NCBI GenBank assembly: GCA_905221605.1
Contig: CAJNDS010000535.1
Coordinates: 787,977-851,976 of the forward strand
From: Symbiodinium natans
Lineage: Eukaryota; Sar; Dinophyceae; Suessiales; Symbiodiniaceae
DNA length: 64,000 bases
Direction of reading: 5' to 3'
Position numbers and translations under genes: made by a program. Every line of letters starts with the position of its first letter. The first letter of the stretch is position 1. This document shows positions 27,831 through 37,309 of the stretch, piece after piece. The notes beneath the pieces are model-generated. The model was not told where the DNA came from. It saw only the letters and a program-made list of their open reading frames with translations, and did no database searches.

Positions 27831-28147
27831 CCCTAAACCCGAAACCCTAAACCCTAAACCCTCAACCCTAGACCTGCCAAAACCTTGCGCAACCCTCAGC
27901 CTTCTCGACCTTGTTAAACCCTGCGAATATTGTATGCTGAGTTCTCTAAACTAGCGTCCCTTTTTGGGTACCCTAAATAGTTGGGGCCGCCTCAGCCGCC
28001 TTGTAATGGTAAAACAAAAAACGGACCATGAATTAGAAAAGTGACCATTTAGGACTTTCGAATTGGACTGGAAGCCCAAAAACCTCAATCTCTCAGCCCT
28101 AAACCCTAGACCCTAAGCCCTGAGCCCTGAGCCCTGTAGCCCTCTAG

Positions 28148-28207
28148 GGCTTGCAGGTTCTGCCTGCACTTCGGTTCGGGCATCCTTGAGGAAACCCGTC
28201 TTTGGGG
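28148..28207 (+). CDS. Short exon candidate
   Basis: After acceptor GGCTTGCAG: FCLHFGSGILEETRLW or, in another frame, SACTSVRASLRKPVFG; ends before GTTTAAGG. Frame undecided. Confidence 0.35.
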
Positions 28208-28319
28208 TTTAAGGTTTAGGGTTTAGGGTTTAGGGCTTAGGTTTCAGAGTTTAGGGGCACGTTCAGAACCCTATCGAGCCCCAAGTGCGCTAAACCCCGA
28301 ACCCTAAGCCCCAAACCCT

Positions 28320-28512
28320 AAACTAAACCCCTAAACCCCTAAACCCCTAAACCCCTAAACCCCTAAACCCCTAAACCCCTAAACCCCTAAACCCCTAAAC
28401 CCCTAAACCCCTAAACACCTAAACCCCTAAACCCCTAAACCCCTAAACCCCTAAACCCCTAAACCCCTAAACCCCTAAACCCCTAAACCCCTAAACCCCT
28501 AAACCCCTAAAC
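28320..28512 (-). repeat. CCCCTAAA octamer array
   Basis: About 23 units of an 8-base telomere variant (CCCCTAAA), with one CACCTAAA, flanked by 7-base CCCTAAA units. Confidence 0.97.
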
Positions 28513-28541
28513 CCCAAACCCTAAACCCTAAACCCTAAACC

Positions 28542-28644
28542 CCGAGCCGGAGTAAGGACACCAACTTCCATGGCTCCTGCGCCACCTATCTGGGGGACAA
28601 CTACCTCCCGTGGATGGTCCACTCTTGCTGCTTGGCACCATTGA
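28542..28644 (+). CDS. Exon, aromatic/Cys-rich product
   Basis: Reads SRSKDTNFHGSCATYLGDNY.. LPWMVHSCCLAPL to donor GTTTCAAG. It directly follows a CCCTAAA array. The ORFs that run on to 28924 are translations of the T-rich intron behind it. Confidence 0.5.
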
Positions 28645-28915
28645 GGTTTCAAGCGGGCGTTGTTGGGTTGAGGTTTTTTCTGCGGTCTTATTGTGTCTGT
28701 TTGGAGTGTTGTGGGATTTTGCGTGTGTTGGTTCATATTTTGATCTTTGTTCGCGGAGTTTGTTTTTGCTTTCTTTGTTTCTTATGTTTTTTGCTTGTGG
28801 GGTTTTGCGCTTTTGGGGAGTCAGGATTCAGAGTGGTCGCCCTGTGATTGACGGTCCAGCTCTCCAAACTGCGCTCTTGTTTGTAGGGTTTGGGATTAGG
28901 GTTTATGGTCTCCCT
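28645..28915 (+). other. T/G-rich intron-like island
   Basis: A strongly T-rich stretch (TTTTTTCTGCGG.., TTGCTTTCTTTGTTTCTT) with no coding evidence. Similar composition recurs at 54140-54360. Confidence 0.5.
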
Positions 28916-28991
28916 AAACCCTAAACCCTAAACCCTAAACCCTAAACCCTAGGGGGTAGGGTTTAGTTTTTGGGGCTTAGGGGCGCCATTC

Positions 28992-29052
28992 CTTAACTCA
29001 AAACCGTCGCATCACTTTGGGTAGTCGCTGTAGCTGGCTGCGACATCATCTA
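28992..29052 (+). CDS. Short C-terminal exon candidate
   Basis: LNSKTVASLWVVAVAGCDII followed by TAG; hydrophobic. Flanked by telomere repeats. Weak. Confidence 0.25.
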
Positions 29053-29099
29053 GGGTTTGGGGTTTAGGTTTCAGTGTTGATACCAGGGGCTTGATACAT

Positions 29100-29224
29100 G
29101 GACCCTAAACCCTAAACCCTAAACCCTAAACCCTAAACCCTAAACCCTAAACCCTAAACCCTAAACCCTAATCCCTAAACCCTAAACCCCTAAACCCGAA
29201 ACCCTAAACCCTAAACCCTAAACC
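29100..29224 (-). repeat. CCCTAAA array
   Basis: About 17 units with a few imperfect ones, upstream of the exon at 29240. Confidence 0.95.
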
Positions 29225-29239
29225 CCCTTGCCTTCTTAG

Positions 29240-29275
29240 AGGCTGCTGAAGCTTGGGCCCTTGGGCTTATAGCGG
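29240..29275 (+). CDS. Microexon
   Basis: Between acceptor GCCTTCTTAG and donor GTAAAG: AEAWALGLIA with two leading bases and one trailing. If the donor is ignored the frame continues (GKEGFQSSGAIRRAL). Confidence 0.4.
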
Positions 29276-29394
29276 GTAAAGAAGGTTTCCAAAGTTCCGG
29301 CGCGATACGAAGGGCCCTGAGAAACCCTCAACCCCTAACCCCAGACCCTGAACCCTAAACTCTAAACCCCAAAACTCAGACCCTAAACCCTAGA

Positions 29395-29484
29395 TCCTAA
29401 ACCCTAAACCCTAAACCCTAAACCCTAAACCCTAAACCCTAAACCCTAAACCCTAACCCTAAACCATAAACCCTAAACCCTACA
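29395..29484 (-). repeat. CCCTAAA array
   Basis: About 12 units, upstream of the hydrophobic exon. Confidence 0.95.
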
Positions 29485-29513
29485 TGTTTCTTTTTTAAGC
29501 TCTCTATGGCCAG

Positions 29514-29587
29514 AGATCGGCATCTGTTCGGCTCCCAGGTTCGCTGATAGTGCTGCTGATCCTGCTGCAGCTGGCTTTGAGATTGAG
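29514..29587 (+). CDS. Exon encoding a likely membrane helix
   Basis: After CTATGGCCAG, phase 0: RSASVRLPGSLIVLLILLQL.. ALRLR. The Leu/Ile-rich core fits a transmembrane helix with a basic end. A second frame (FADSAADPAAAGFEIEG) is also open. Confidence 0.35.
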
Positions 29588-29589
29588 GG

Positions 29590-30270
29590 GTTTAGGGTTT
29601 AGGGTTTAGGGTTTAGGGTTCAGGGTTCAGGGTTTAGGGTTTGGGGTGGGGCATTGGGGCTTAGGACGCAGGGATTAAGTTCAGGGTTTATTGGACACAG
29701 GGTATTAGTGTTGAGAGGAATACATGCCGGTGCTCGAACGAGACATAACGATTCAGGGTTCAGGTTTGGGAACAGGGCGGGGGGGGGGGGGGGGGGGGGA
29801 ACGGAATAGAGAGAACCAACCCCGAATCCCTAAAGCATGAACCCTAATCCCTGATAACTGTTTCCATCTTTGCATTCAAGGAGCACTAGCAAAATTGTCG
29901 GCCTTTGGTGTACAGGGCTTCGGGTTTAGGGTTTAGGGTTTAGGGCTGAGGTTTTAGGATTTTGGGGCTTAGGTTTTAGGATTTTAGGGTTTAGGGTTTA
30001 GGGTTTAGGGTTTAGGGGATCTCGGGTTGCAGGTATTTAGGGTTTGCAGGCTTTGGAGGGCGGCTTATGGGACTCAAAGAACTTACAGGGTTCAGGGTTT
30101 AGGGCTTAGGCCCTAAACCCTTGAACCCTTAAACCCTTAAACCCTTGAATAAAAAAGTAAACCCTTGAACCCTTAAACCCTTGAACCCTTAAACCCTCAA
30201 ACCTAGAAACCCTTCAACCCTTCTTGAACCCTTGAACCCCTAAACCCTTAAACCCTAAACCCTAAGAAGT
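29590..30270. other. Repeat-rich spacer
   Basis: TTTAGGG remnants (29590-29660, 29925-30015), a run of about 22 G at 29778, and CCCTTAAA/CCCTTGAA variants at 30110-30260. No gene seen. Confidence 0.7.
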
Positions 30271-30278
30271 CCCCTGAG

Positions 30279-30324
30279 GTGGAGCATCCACCGCTTCATC
30301 GTGGAGGGAAACAGCTTCAATCAG
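30279..30324 (+). CDS. Microexon
   Basis: Between CCCCTGAG and donor GTCAGC: WSIHRFIVEGNSFNQ, two carried bases needed, phase 0 at the end. A longer alternative frame is open. Confidence 0.4.
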
Positions 30325-30603
30325 GTCAGCTTTGCCAACCCTACAGCCTTTAACAGCCTCTATTCTAAACACTAACTCCCAAACCCCAAACCCTAAAAAC
30401 CCTAAACCCCCAAAACCTAAACCCTAAACCCCTAACCCCAAACCCTCAACCCCCAAACCCTGCCGGGCCCGGGTTAGGGTTTAGGGTGTCGAGTTAACCC
30501 CTAAACCTTGAGCAACCGAAGCCCCAAACCCTAAACCCTAACCCTAAACCCGAGACCCTGCCCCTTGGACAGACCCTAAACCCTGAATCCGGCAGCTCAA
30601 GGT

Positions 30604-30702
30604 TAGGGTTTAGGGTTTAGGGTTTAGGGTTTAGGGTTTAGGGTTTAGGGTTTAGGGTTTAGGGTTTAGGGTTTAGGGTTTAGGGTTTAGGGTTTAGGGT
30701 TA
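30604..30702 (+). repeat. TTTAGGG array
   Basis: About 14 perfect units; CCCTAAA-type remnants lie on both sides (30370-30600, 30780-30885). Confidence 0.95.
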
Positions 30703-30883
30703 GCCCTTCAATGCTGCGAATGGTTATGGGATGTCAGGATTTCGGGGTTCCTAGACCTTGAAGCCCAAACCCGAGTCCTGAAACCCTAACCCTAAACCCC
30801 GACCCCTAAACCCCAATCCCTAAACCCCTAAACCCTAGCCCTAAACCCTAAACCCCACACCCTAATCCCTGAACCCCAAACCC

Positions 30884-31073
30884 TTGTGGGGGTCTTCGGG
30901 GCCCTGGGGAAAAGCCGGAACCCGATGTGGTAGTTGTTCTGACCATAGGGTAGGTTCCACCCTAAATCCTAAACCCTAGTTAAACCCTTTGTTAAGGCTT
31001 AGGGTTTATGTTGCAGGTCTTCGGCTCCGGCTACTACCTGGTCTTTACCTGGCCTCGTGATCGCATTTTGGGG
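30884..31073 (+). CDS. Two exon candidates
   Basis: 30884-30948 reads GLRGPGEKPEPDVVVVLTIG up to GTAGG. Exon 31017-31073 lies between acceptor TTTATGTTGCAG and donor GTTTTTC, phase 0 at both ends: VFGSGYYLVFTWPRDRILG. The second is the better supported; the junction between them is not phase-clean. Confidence 0.45.
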
Positions 31074-31084
31074 GTTTTTCTCAT

Positions 31085-31560
31085 GGGTTTCCTTACTAGC
31101 CTCCTCTATACTACCTTCCCCCCCAAGTTCCGCTCTTAAATGAGGCTTGACTAGGCTTCAATAGCCTTAAGTGGCCTTAATAAGGGGGGCCTTGGGGGGG
31201 GGGGGGGTGGTATAGAGGGTATAGCGGGGGGTAGTAGGGGAACCTTTGATGTTCGGGGTGCGGGCGTCGGATGTAGGGCGAAATCCTGAAAAGCTCTTAG
31301 GGTGCCTAATTGCGGATTGAGAGCTGGTACCTGCATTCCCTCTCTCAGGCTTTTCGGAAGCCTGTACCCTATCCTGAGCTTTTCCTGATGTTTGATACCC
31401 CAAGCCCTCTACCCCTCTAACCCAAGAGCTAAGGGCCCCCTTATAAGCCCTAAACCCTGAACCCCAACCCTAAACCCTGAACCCTAAACCCTCAAGACCA
31501 GGGTAAGTAGAAATTGTATGTGGTATCATCGTGAACAACCCACATTATTGTCTGTCTACA
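31085..31560. other. Spacer
   Basis: Contains a G-run at 31190-31208 and CCC remnants at 31445-31495. Minus-strand ORFs here (31151-31403) include Pro-rich low complexity and are not called. Confidence 0.5.
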
Positions 31561-31563
31561 TGA

Positions 31564-31900
31564 ATGCAAAGCGCCTTCAATTCACTTAGACCCTGGGTTC
31601 CAAGTCATTTGTCTAAACAGCTGACAAGCAGCTTAAGTAAATTCATCCAAAGTCGTTGTCTCATTCTGAATATCCCAATCCAAAGCGCCCCAGCCCCAGA
31701 GCCCCCACCCCAGCCCCAGTCCGGCCCCAGCTCCAGCCCCAGCCCCAGCCCCAAAAGTAAAGAAGCAAACTTCGGAAAGCAAAAAACAAAACTCGCTCAA
31801 CACTTTCGCCCAAAACATTCGCCCGAAAGTTTCGCTCAAAACCCGCCCAAAACACGCCCAAAACTTCGGACACACAAACCCTATACAATTTCTATAAAAC
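31564..31900 (+). CDS. Proline-rich ORF, ATG start
   Basis: MQSAFNSLRPWVPSHLSKQL.. then a Pro/Ser-rich stretch encoded by CAGCCC repeats (APEPPPQPQSGPSSSP), then basic sequence, ending in translated CCCTAAA. A separate short repeat (CGCCCAAAAC) is visible at 31805-31865. The N-terminal half could be real coding. Confidence 0.3.
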
Positions 31901-31965
31901 CCCAAACCCTAAACCCTAAACCCTAATTAAAGCCTAAACCCTAAACCCTAAACCCCAAAACCAAG

Positions 31966-32041
31966 GAAGCTGAGCCATGACCGCATCTACCGCACCCTGG
32001 CGACGATCTTGCCCTTCTTCACAGGCGCCCCCGTCGAGGAA
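31966..32041 (+). CDS. Exon, unknown product
   Basis: KLSHDRIYRTLATILPFFTG.. APVEE ending GAA|GTAAGC in phase 0; acceptor AAACCAAG. An excellent donor. CCCTAAA arrays on both sides. Confidence 0.5.
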
Positions 32042-32061
32042 GTAAGCTGCCACCAAGCCCT

Positions 32062-32160
32062 ACGGACCCCAAAGCCCAAACCCTAAACCCTAAACCCCAA
32101 ACCCTAAACCCTAAACCCTAAACCCTAAACCCTAAACCCTAAACCCTAAACCCTAAACCC
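32062..32160 (-). repeat. CCCTAAA array
   Basis: About 13 units. Confidence 0.95.
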
Positions 32161-32339
32161 ACTTAGGGGGCTGGCGGGACTTAGGAACCTTATAAGTACA
32201 GTTCTATTTGGGGCTCTAAGCGCCCTCAACCTCCCTAAACACCTTGCACGACCCTGAGGCTTGAGCCCCCAAAAGCCCCAGAGTCCGTTCCAAAGAGAAG
32301 AAGAAAAAGGAGAACCTGCGAACTGCCAAATAATTAACC

Positions 32340-32940
32340 TATAAACCCTAAACCCTAAACCCTGAACTCTCAAACCATCAAAAGCTTCGGAGAGCCCCAA
32401 GACCCTAAAACCCAACCCCAACACTCAAAACCCTAACCCCTGACCCCTAACCCCTAAACCCTAACCCCCTAAACCCTAAACCCCAAACCCTAAACCCCAA
32501 ACCCTAAACCCTAAACCCTAAACCCTAAGCCCTAAGCCCTAAACCCTAAACCCTAAACCCTATCATCCCACCACAAGCAAGTCAAATAGCAACACATGCG
32601 ATGACCCGCTGAGGTGCCCTTCTGGGAGCCATTCTGGCGGTGACGCTGGGCCTCATAGGCTGTGGCGGTTTAGGGTTTAGGGTTTAGGGTTTAGGGCTTA
32701 GGGCTTAGGGCTTAGGGTTTAGGGTTTAGGGTTTAGGGTTTAGGGTTTGGGGTTTAGGGTTTGGGGTTTAGGGTTTAGGGTTTAGGGTTTAGGGTTTAGG
32801 GTTTAGGGTTTAGTGTAGGGTTTAGGGTGGGTTTGGGGTTTTGGGTTTAGCGTTTGGGGTTTAGGGTTTACGGTTTAAGGTTAGGTTTTGGGGTTTAGGG
32901 TTTAGCGTTTGGGGTTTGGGGTCAAGGGTTTAGGGTGCGA
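32340..32940. repeat. CCCTAAA array, short unique island, TTTAGGG array
   Basis: CCC-type to about 32565, then a unique island 32568-32665 (short frames such as PFWEPFWR only), then GGG-type to 32935 with several variants. The order fits an exon island, but no frame is compelling. Confidence 0.85.
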
Positions 32941-32949
32941 CTTCGAGGG

Positions 32950-33395
32950 AGAGATGAGCGATGACTAGGGGTTACGCTATCATTAAACTAGCTCGTTCAT
33001 ACACTTTATTACGCTCGTTACCGTTCGCTCCCTTTTAAGTTAATTATAAACGAACGAATCCTGTAATAATATCATAATCAAGAGCCAAAAGTTAGGAACG
33101 TTATAAAGGGAGCAATAACCACCTTCAAATATAGTATTTTTGCTGTTGTTCCAGAGATTTATTAAGTGAATTTCAAGGACACATTAGTAATAATCAAGAA
33201 CGGATATAGTGAAATAAATGACTAACCATATGAAGTGAACACACACAATTTATATCTTCATTCGTTCACTTCCCTTTATTCATCAATTTTTCTTTTACTT
33301 TCATAAATTTGGTGGGGCCTTATAATTTATTCCTTACAAAATAGGCCCCATTATTCTCTTGTTTCCTTGTAATTATTAACTTATTCTGGTCCGGA
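32950..33395. other. AT-rich foreign-looking island
   Basis: About 440 bases much richer in A and T than anything else here, without telomere units. It contains hairpins, e.g. GAAGTGAAC..GTTCACTTC (33233-33270) and GGGGCCTTATAA..AATAGGCCCC (33314-33350), and CGTTCGCTCCC / GGGAGC motifs. No ORF of note. Could be organelle-derived DNA or an unrelated mobile element; I cannot identify it. Confidence 0.6.
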
Positions 33396-33436
33396 AGGAA
33401 GGAGGGAGGGAAGGAAGGAAGGAAGGAAGGAGGGGG
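33396..33436 (+). repeat. GGAA microsatellite
   Basis: GGAAGGAAGGAGGGAGGGAA.. tract at the right edge of the AT-rich island. Confidence 0.95.
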
Positions 33437-33548
33437 GTTGAAGGTTTTGGGCTTGGGTTTTTTAGGGTTTAGGGTTTGGGGTTTTTAGGGTTAGGGTCTT
33501 AGGGTTCCAGGGTTCTTGGGTTGAGGCTTCTTGGGTCTTGGGTTGGAG

Positions 33549-33705
33549 GTTTTGCCCTTGCTGGAAGCTTTCACTCCGGCTGCAAGCGTAACCCTAGACC
33601 CGAAACCCCAAACCCCAAACCCGTGGGTTTTGGGTGCTGTGTACGGTTCAGGGCATGAGATGCAAGACTTCCTACCCAAGGGAGCTTGACGAGCCTGGGT
33701 CCAGG
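33549..33705 (+). CDS. Two-exon fragment with a 64-base intron
   Basis: Exon 33549-33587 (VLPLLEAFTPAAS, donor GTAACC) and exon 33652-33705 (acceptor TACGGTTCAG, GMRCKTSYPRELDEPGSR, donor GTTTAAGG) are both phase 0. The intron is CCCAAA-type then GGGTTTTGGG, a mini hairpin. A further phase-0 piece (GACLKPFIS) may start at 33772. Confidence 0.5.
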
Positions 33706-33945
33706 GTTTAAGGGTGAAAACCGTAAACCTCGGCTTAACCGTAAAAGAAGTACGACATGTATCGGAGTTCAGGGTGCGTGTTTGAAGCCCTTCATCTCTA
33801 AACCCCCAAATCCCCATACCCCGGCAAAAGCTTTTCAGCCTACATCCTCATCCTGAAGCTTTATGAAGCTTGAACCCTAAACCCAATAGACCCTTGTCCT
33901 AAATCCTAAATCCTAAATCCCCAACCCCATAGGCCCTTGAAGCCC

Positions 33946-34025
33946 TAACCCTAAACCCTAAACCCTAAACCCTAAACCCTAAACCCTAAACCCTAAACCC
34001 TAAACCCTAAACCCTAAACCCTAAA
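33946..34025 (-). repeat. CCCTAAA array
   Basis: About 11 units, ending CTAAACAG, which forms the acceptor of the next exon. Confidence 0.95.
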
Positions 34026-34028
34026 CAG

Positions 34029-34123
34029 CAGGCTCGTCGTCTGGCGCGCTGGGTCTCCGCCGCGCCCTGTCGCTGCTGGGCAGCGAGCTCGTTCTCCAGG
34101 TGCTCTGTCTGGCGCCTCGGCCG
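34029..34123 (+). CDS. Exon, Leu-rich product
   Basis: Acceptor CCTAAACAG, donor CCG|GTATGG. The frame reads GSSSGALGLRRALSLLGSEL.. VLQVLCLAPRP; hydrophobic and helical. A perfect CCCTAAA array sits immediately left and TTTAGGG right, the cleanest example of the exon arrangement. Confidence 0.5.
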
Positions 34124-34260
34124 GTATGGGTTTAGGGTTTAGGGTTTAGGGTTTAGGGTTTAGGGTGTAGGGTTTGGGGTTTAAAGGGTAGGGTTTGGGG
34201 TTTATGGTTTGGGGTTTAGGGCTGGGGGTTCAGAGTTTAGGGTTTAGGGTTTAGGGTTTA

Positions 34261-34335
34261 CCAACAGTCCTTAGTAGTAGGGATTGTAATAGGTGGTACG
34301 ATATTCCCTATTGAGGACTGTTAGCATAAGGGGGT
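34261..34335 (+). mobile_element. MITE-like palindrome, family A copy 3 (inner part)
   Basis: AACAGTCCTTAGTAGTAGGG and CTATTGAGGACTGTTAG arms; lacks the outer GGGATGTTCC arms of copies at 15853 and 21099. It sits in a TTTAGGG array. Confidence 0.65.
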
Positions 34336-34537
34336 TAAGGTTTACGGTTGGGGGTTTAGGGTTTTAAATGGTTTTAGGGTCTATGGCTTTGGGTTTTGGA
34401 GGTTCCTAAACCCCAAACCCTAAGCCCGAAACCCTAAACCCCAAACCCGAAACCCTGAGCCCAAAACCCAAAGCCCCAAACCCCCTAAACCCTACCCTAA
34501 ACCCTGAACCCTGAACCCTAAACCCTAAACCCTAAAC

Positions 34538-34632
34538 CCTATCCCCTTCGCCGCAACTTCGTGTCCAAAGCTGAAACCTCCGCGGCCCAAGCCCACTCCA
34601 AGCCTCAACTCTTCAGCCTGGAATACGTTGAG
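34538..34632 (+). CDS. Exon candidate, Pro/Lys-rich
   Basis: IPFAATSCPKLKPPRPKPTP.. SLNSSAWNTLR before GTTGTTCG; preceded by a CCCTAAA array. No phase partner confirmed. Confidence 0.3.
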
Positions 34633-34792
34633 GGTTGTTCGAAATACGACCCCCTTTTAGGGTTTAGGGTTTAGGGCTAGGGTTTAGGGTTTGGGGTTTA
34701 GGATTTAGGGTTTGGGGTTTACGGTTTAGGGCTAGGGTTTAGGGTTTGGGGTTTAGGGCTAAGGCTTAGGACAAAGGGCCCATAATCTTGAG

Positions 34793-35297
34793 CGACTCCC
34801 AAGCAGGTGGCGCTCCTTCGGCCGACGCTGCCGGGCTTCCACTGGCAGACGCAGGTTTCCGGTTTAGGGTTTGGGGTTTAGGATTTAGGGTTTGGGTTTC
34901 GGGTTTAGGGTTTAGGGTTGGGTCTTATATCGATGGATCCTTCCCCGTGCCCCTACAACTGCAACTGGATTTTCAACCCTAAACCCTAAACCCTAAACCC
35001 TAAACCCTAAACCCCCTACACGGAATCCTTAATTTGCTCCATCTGGTCTCCAGGGTAGGAACCCTGGATGACAGGGAGCAGTTCCAGGGTTTCGGGTTTT
35101 AGGGTTTAGGGCTCTTAGGTTTGGGTTTTTCGGGTTTTAGGGTTTAGGGCTTAGGGTTTAGGGCTTAAGGCTTAGGCTTGGGGTTTAGGGTGTAGGGTTT
35201 GGGGTTAGGGCTTAAGGCTTTCGTGCTCAGGGGGTATCCAGGAGTTCCGGCGGCTCCATTTTGCACGGACGTGGCTGAACTTGCCGCTTGGCTATAA
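34793..35297 (+). CDS. Three-exon C-terminus, unknown function
   Basis: Exons 34793-34861, 35054-35088 and 35242-35297 join without a frame break: SDSQAGGAPSADAAGLPLAD.., VGTLDDREQFQ, then VPAAPFCTDVAELAAWL and TAA. Intron 1 (192 bases) begins with TTTAGGG units and ends with CCCTAAA plus acceptor CTGGTCTCCAG; intron 2 (153 bases) is GGG-type. Ala/Asp-rich start. Exon 1 alone has another open frame, but only this one gives matching phases. Confidence 0.5.
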
Positions 35298-35327
35298 CTC
35301 ATGGCCTTCCTCCTCCACTTACATCTG

Positions 35328-35398
35328 AATGAGCACACTTCACTTTACATTTCTGGGGATACTCTACTCCCCTATAGAACTGAAAGTGTACACTCCTA
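35328..35398 (+). mobile_element. MITE-like palindrome, family E copy 1
   Basis: GAGCACACTTCACTTTACAT.. GATACTCTACTCCCC.. ATAGAACTGAAAGTGTACAC; the ends are inverted repeats. Second copy at 38570. It directly follows the stop codon of the preceding gene model. Confidence 0.65.
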
Positions 35399-35399
35399 A

Positions 35400-35825
35400 A
35401 ACCCGTGAACCCAAAAAAGCCCAACCTCCAATGCCCGAACATCCTAAACCTCCTAAATTCTAAACCTCCCCGAAACCCTAAATCCTAAACCCTAAATCCT
35501 AAGCCCTAAACCCTAAGCCCTAAACCCTAAACCCTAAACCCTAAACGCTGGAAACCCTAAAGCCAGAGCTCCCCAGGCCGGGTAAGACTAAATCAAGCCC
35601 TTTTTTGTAGAGTAGTAACTAATTACGCCATTATAGGGTTCTGAGGTAACCTGCACAAAAGTCTAGGGTTCAGCTTCCCATATACGCCCCTTTTCAGCCA
35701 ACAAGGGTGCCCTGTTGATTCCTAGGTTGCTCTTGGGTCCCAAACCCTAAACCCTAAACCCTAAACCCTAAACCCTAAACCCTAAACCCTAAACCCCCAA
35801 AGTAGGGTTCTTAAGGTAGGGGTTC
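35400..35825. other. CCCTAAA remnants and spacer
   Basis: Arrays at 35510-35545 and 35737-35795. 35640-35735 carries a partial family-D relative (AACAAGGGTGCCCTGTTGATT). A possible microexon (SSPGR, donor GTAAGA) lies at about 35572-35583. Confidence 0.5.
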
Positions 35826-35827
35826 AG

Positions 35828-35910
35828 TCTGGGTGGACGTGGGGGGCATTTAAGGACGACTCCGGGGGCCATAGAAGCGCCGTCATCGGAGTGGAGCCTA
35901 CATCGCAAAC
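35828..35910 (+). CDS. Exon, possible beta-propeller piece
   Basis: After acceptor GGGGTTCAG, phase 0: SGWTWGAFKDDSGGHRSAVI.. GVEPTSQ. The GHRSAV run recalls the GH-start of WD40 repeats. Weak by itself, but the next exons also look WD40-like. Confidence 0.4.
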
Positions 35911-36023
35911 CCTACGCCCTAAACCCTAAACCCACCCTCAACCCTGAACCCTAAACCCTAAACCCTAAACCCTAAACCCTAAACCCTAAACCCTTGGGAG
36001 AGGCTTAGGATGTTCAACCTCAG

Positions 36024-36491
36024 GTTGCTTGGATCCCTTGGGAAAAGTGAGGATCTGGGAGAGCAACGACATGCTGGCACACACGCTCTCCGACGCCATC
36101 TGCATCCGGAGCGTGGGGTTCCCGTGGTAGGGGTTTAGGGTTTAGGGTTTAGGGTTTAGGGTTTAGGGTTTAGGGTTTAGGGTTTAGGGTTTAGGGTTTA
36201 GGGTTTAGGGCTTAGGGCCCCAAACCCTGAACCCTCAACCTTAAATCCTGGCTTCTCCCAGGCTTTTGGGTCTAGGGGTTTGGGCTGTAGACCCTAAACC
36301 CTAAACCCTGAACCCTCCCTGAAGTAGCCTAAGCCCAGAAACTTCCCGGGCTTCTGGGTCCGAAGCACTTTGGACCCCTAAACCCTAAACCCTAAACCCT
36401 AAACCCTAAACCCTAAACCCTGAACCGCAGGACTCCAGACTTCATCCATGTGAAAGACTATGCCTTGCTGTGGCAGCTGCATGCCACTTGA
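36024..36491 (+). CDS. Two-exon C-terminus with WD40-like strand
   Basis: Exon 36024-36126 (acceptor CAACCTCAG, donor GTAGGG) reads CLDPLGKVRIWESNDMLAHT.. LSDAICIRSVGFP; VRIWE is typical of WD40 repeats. It ends TG and the next exon (36431, acceptor AACCGCAG) begins G, giving Trp, then TPDFIHVKDYALLWQLHAT and TGA. The 304-base intron opens with a TTTAGGG array and closes with CCCTAAA. Confidence 0.55.
36130..36215 (+). repeat. TTTAGGG array (5' part of intron)
   Basis: About 12 units right after the donor. Confidence 0.95.
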
Positions 36492-36531
36492 CCCAAAGTG
36501 CCAACTGAGTAGAGGGTTTCACCTTGACCCT

Positions 36532-36633
36532 AAACCCTAAACCCCCAAACCCCAAACCCCAAACCCTAAACCCTAAACCCTAAACCCTAAACCCTAAACC
36601 CTAAACCCTAAACCCTAAACCCTAAACCCTAAG
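36532..36633 (-). repeat. CCCTAAA array
   Basis: About 14 units behind the stop codon of the preceding model. The region 36634-36995 holds ambiguous short frames and repeat remnants only. Confidence 0.95.
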
Positions 36634-36996
36634 AAGACCGCGGGGGCCTAGTCCTGAACCCTAAACTATCTGGAGCCGACAGACTCTTGGTCCCCCCCCC
36701 CCTCCCAAAAAAAGTACTGTGCCAGTGCCCCCTAAAAGTTTGGATCCCATAACCCGTGACATGCTGCTCGTAGCGTTCAGGTTGTGGCATCCCAAACCCT
36801 AAACCCTGAACCCGAAACCCTAAAATAAACAACCCAAAACCCACACCGAAACGCTAAACCCCTAGTTCCATTCAAGCCGTCCTTGTTAGGTTTGGGTTGG
36901 GCTTTCTGGTTGAGGTGGTTCAGGGTTTAGGGTTTAGAGTTTTTGGGGCCATCCAGGATTCCAGGCGCCCTCCCTCTCCCTCCTCACTTTCTCCTC

Positions 36997-37092
36997 GCCC
37001 CCTGGTTCCTAGCAGGGAATGGGGGAATGAGTCAGGTACCCTTTTTAATCCCTTAGAGGGTATATCTAGGGGGATATAGGGTACCTCACTAC
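36997..37092 (+). mobile_element. MITE-like palindrome, family I copy 1
   Basis: CTGGTTCCTAGCAGGGAATG, GGGAATGAGTCAGGTACCC, central TTAATCCCTTAGAGGG, then GGGTACCTCA. Inverted arms as in the copy at 38745. Confidence 0.55.
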
Positions 37093-37309
37093 CTCCAAAA
37101 ACTTGGGGTTTAGGGCTAAATGAGGGCTTTTGGGGTTTATTTATTTTTTAGACCATAGGGCGGTTTAGGGTGTTGGGGGCTGTTTAGGGCTTAGGGCTTA
37201 GGACTGTGTGTGACAGCTCACGTTCTTTTGCGGGAGTCCAATGGTCAGGGCATGTAGCTATCATGGAGCCTTGCTTCTCTGCTTGCACCATGATGAAGGA
37301 CGCCTCTTG

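Noticed and set aside
28610-28924. 104- and 77-codon hydrophobic ORFs
   Set aside because: Most of each lies in the T-rich stretch after a good donor at 28645; T-rich DNA yields Phe/Leu/Cys frames by chance.
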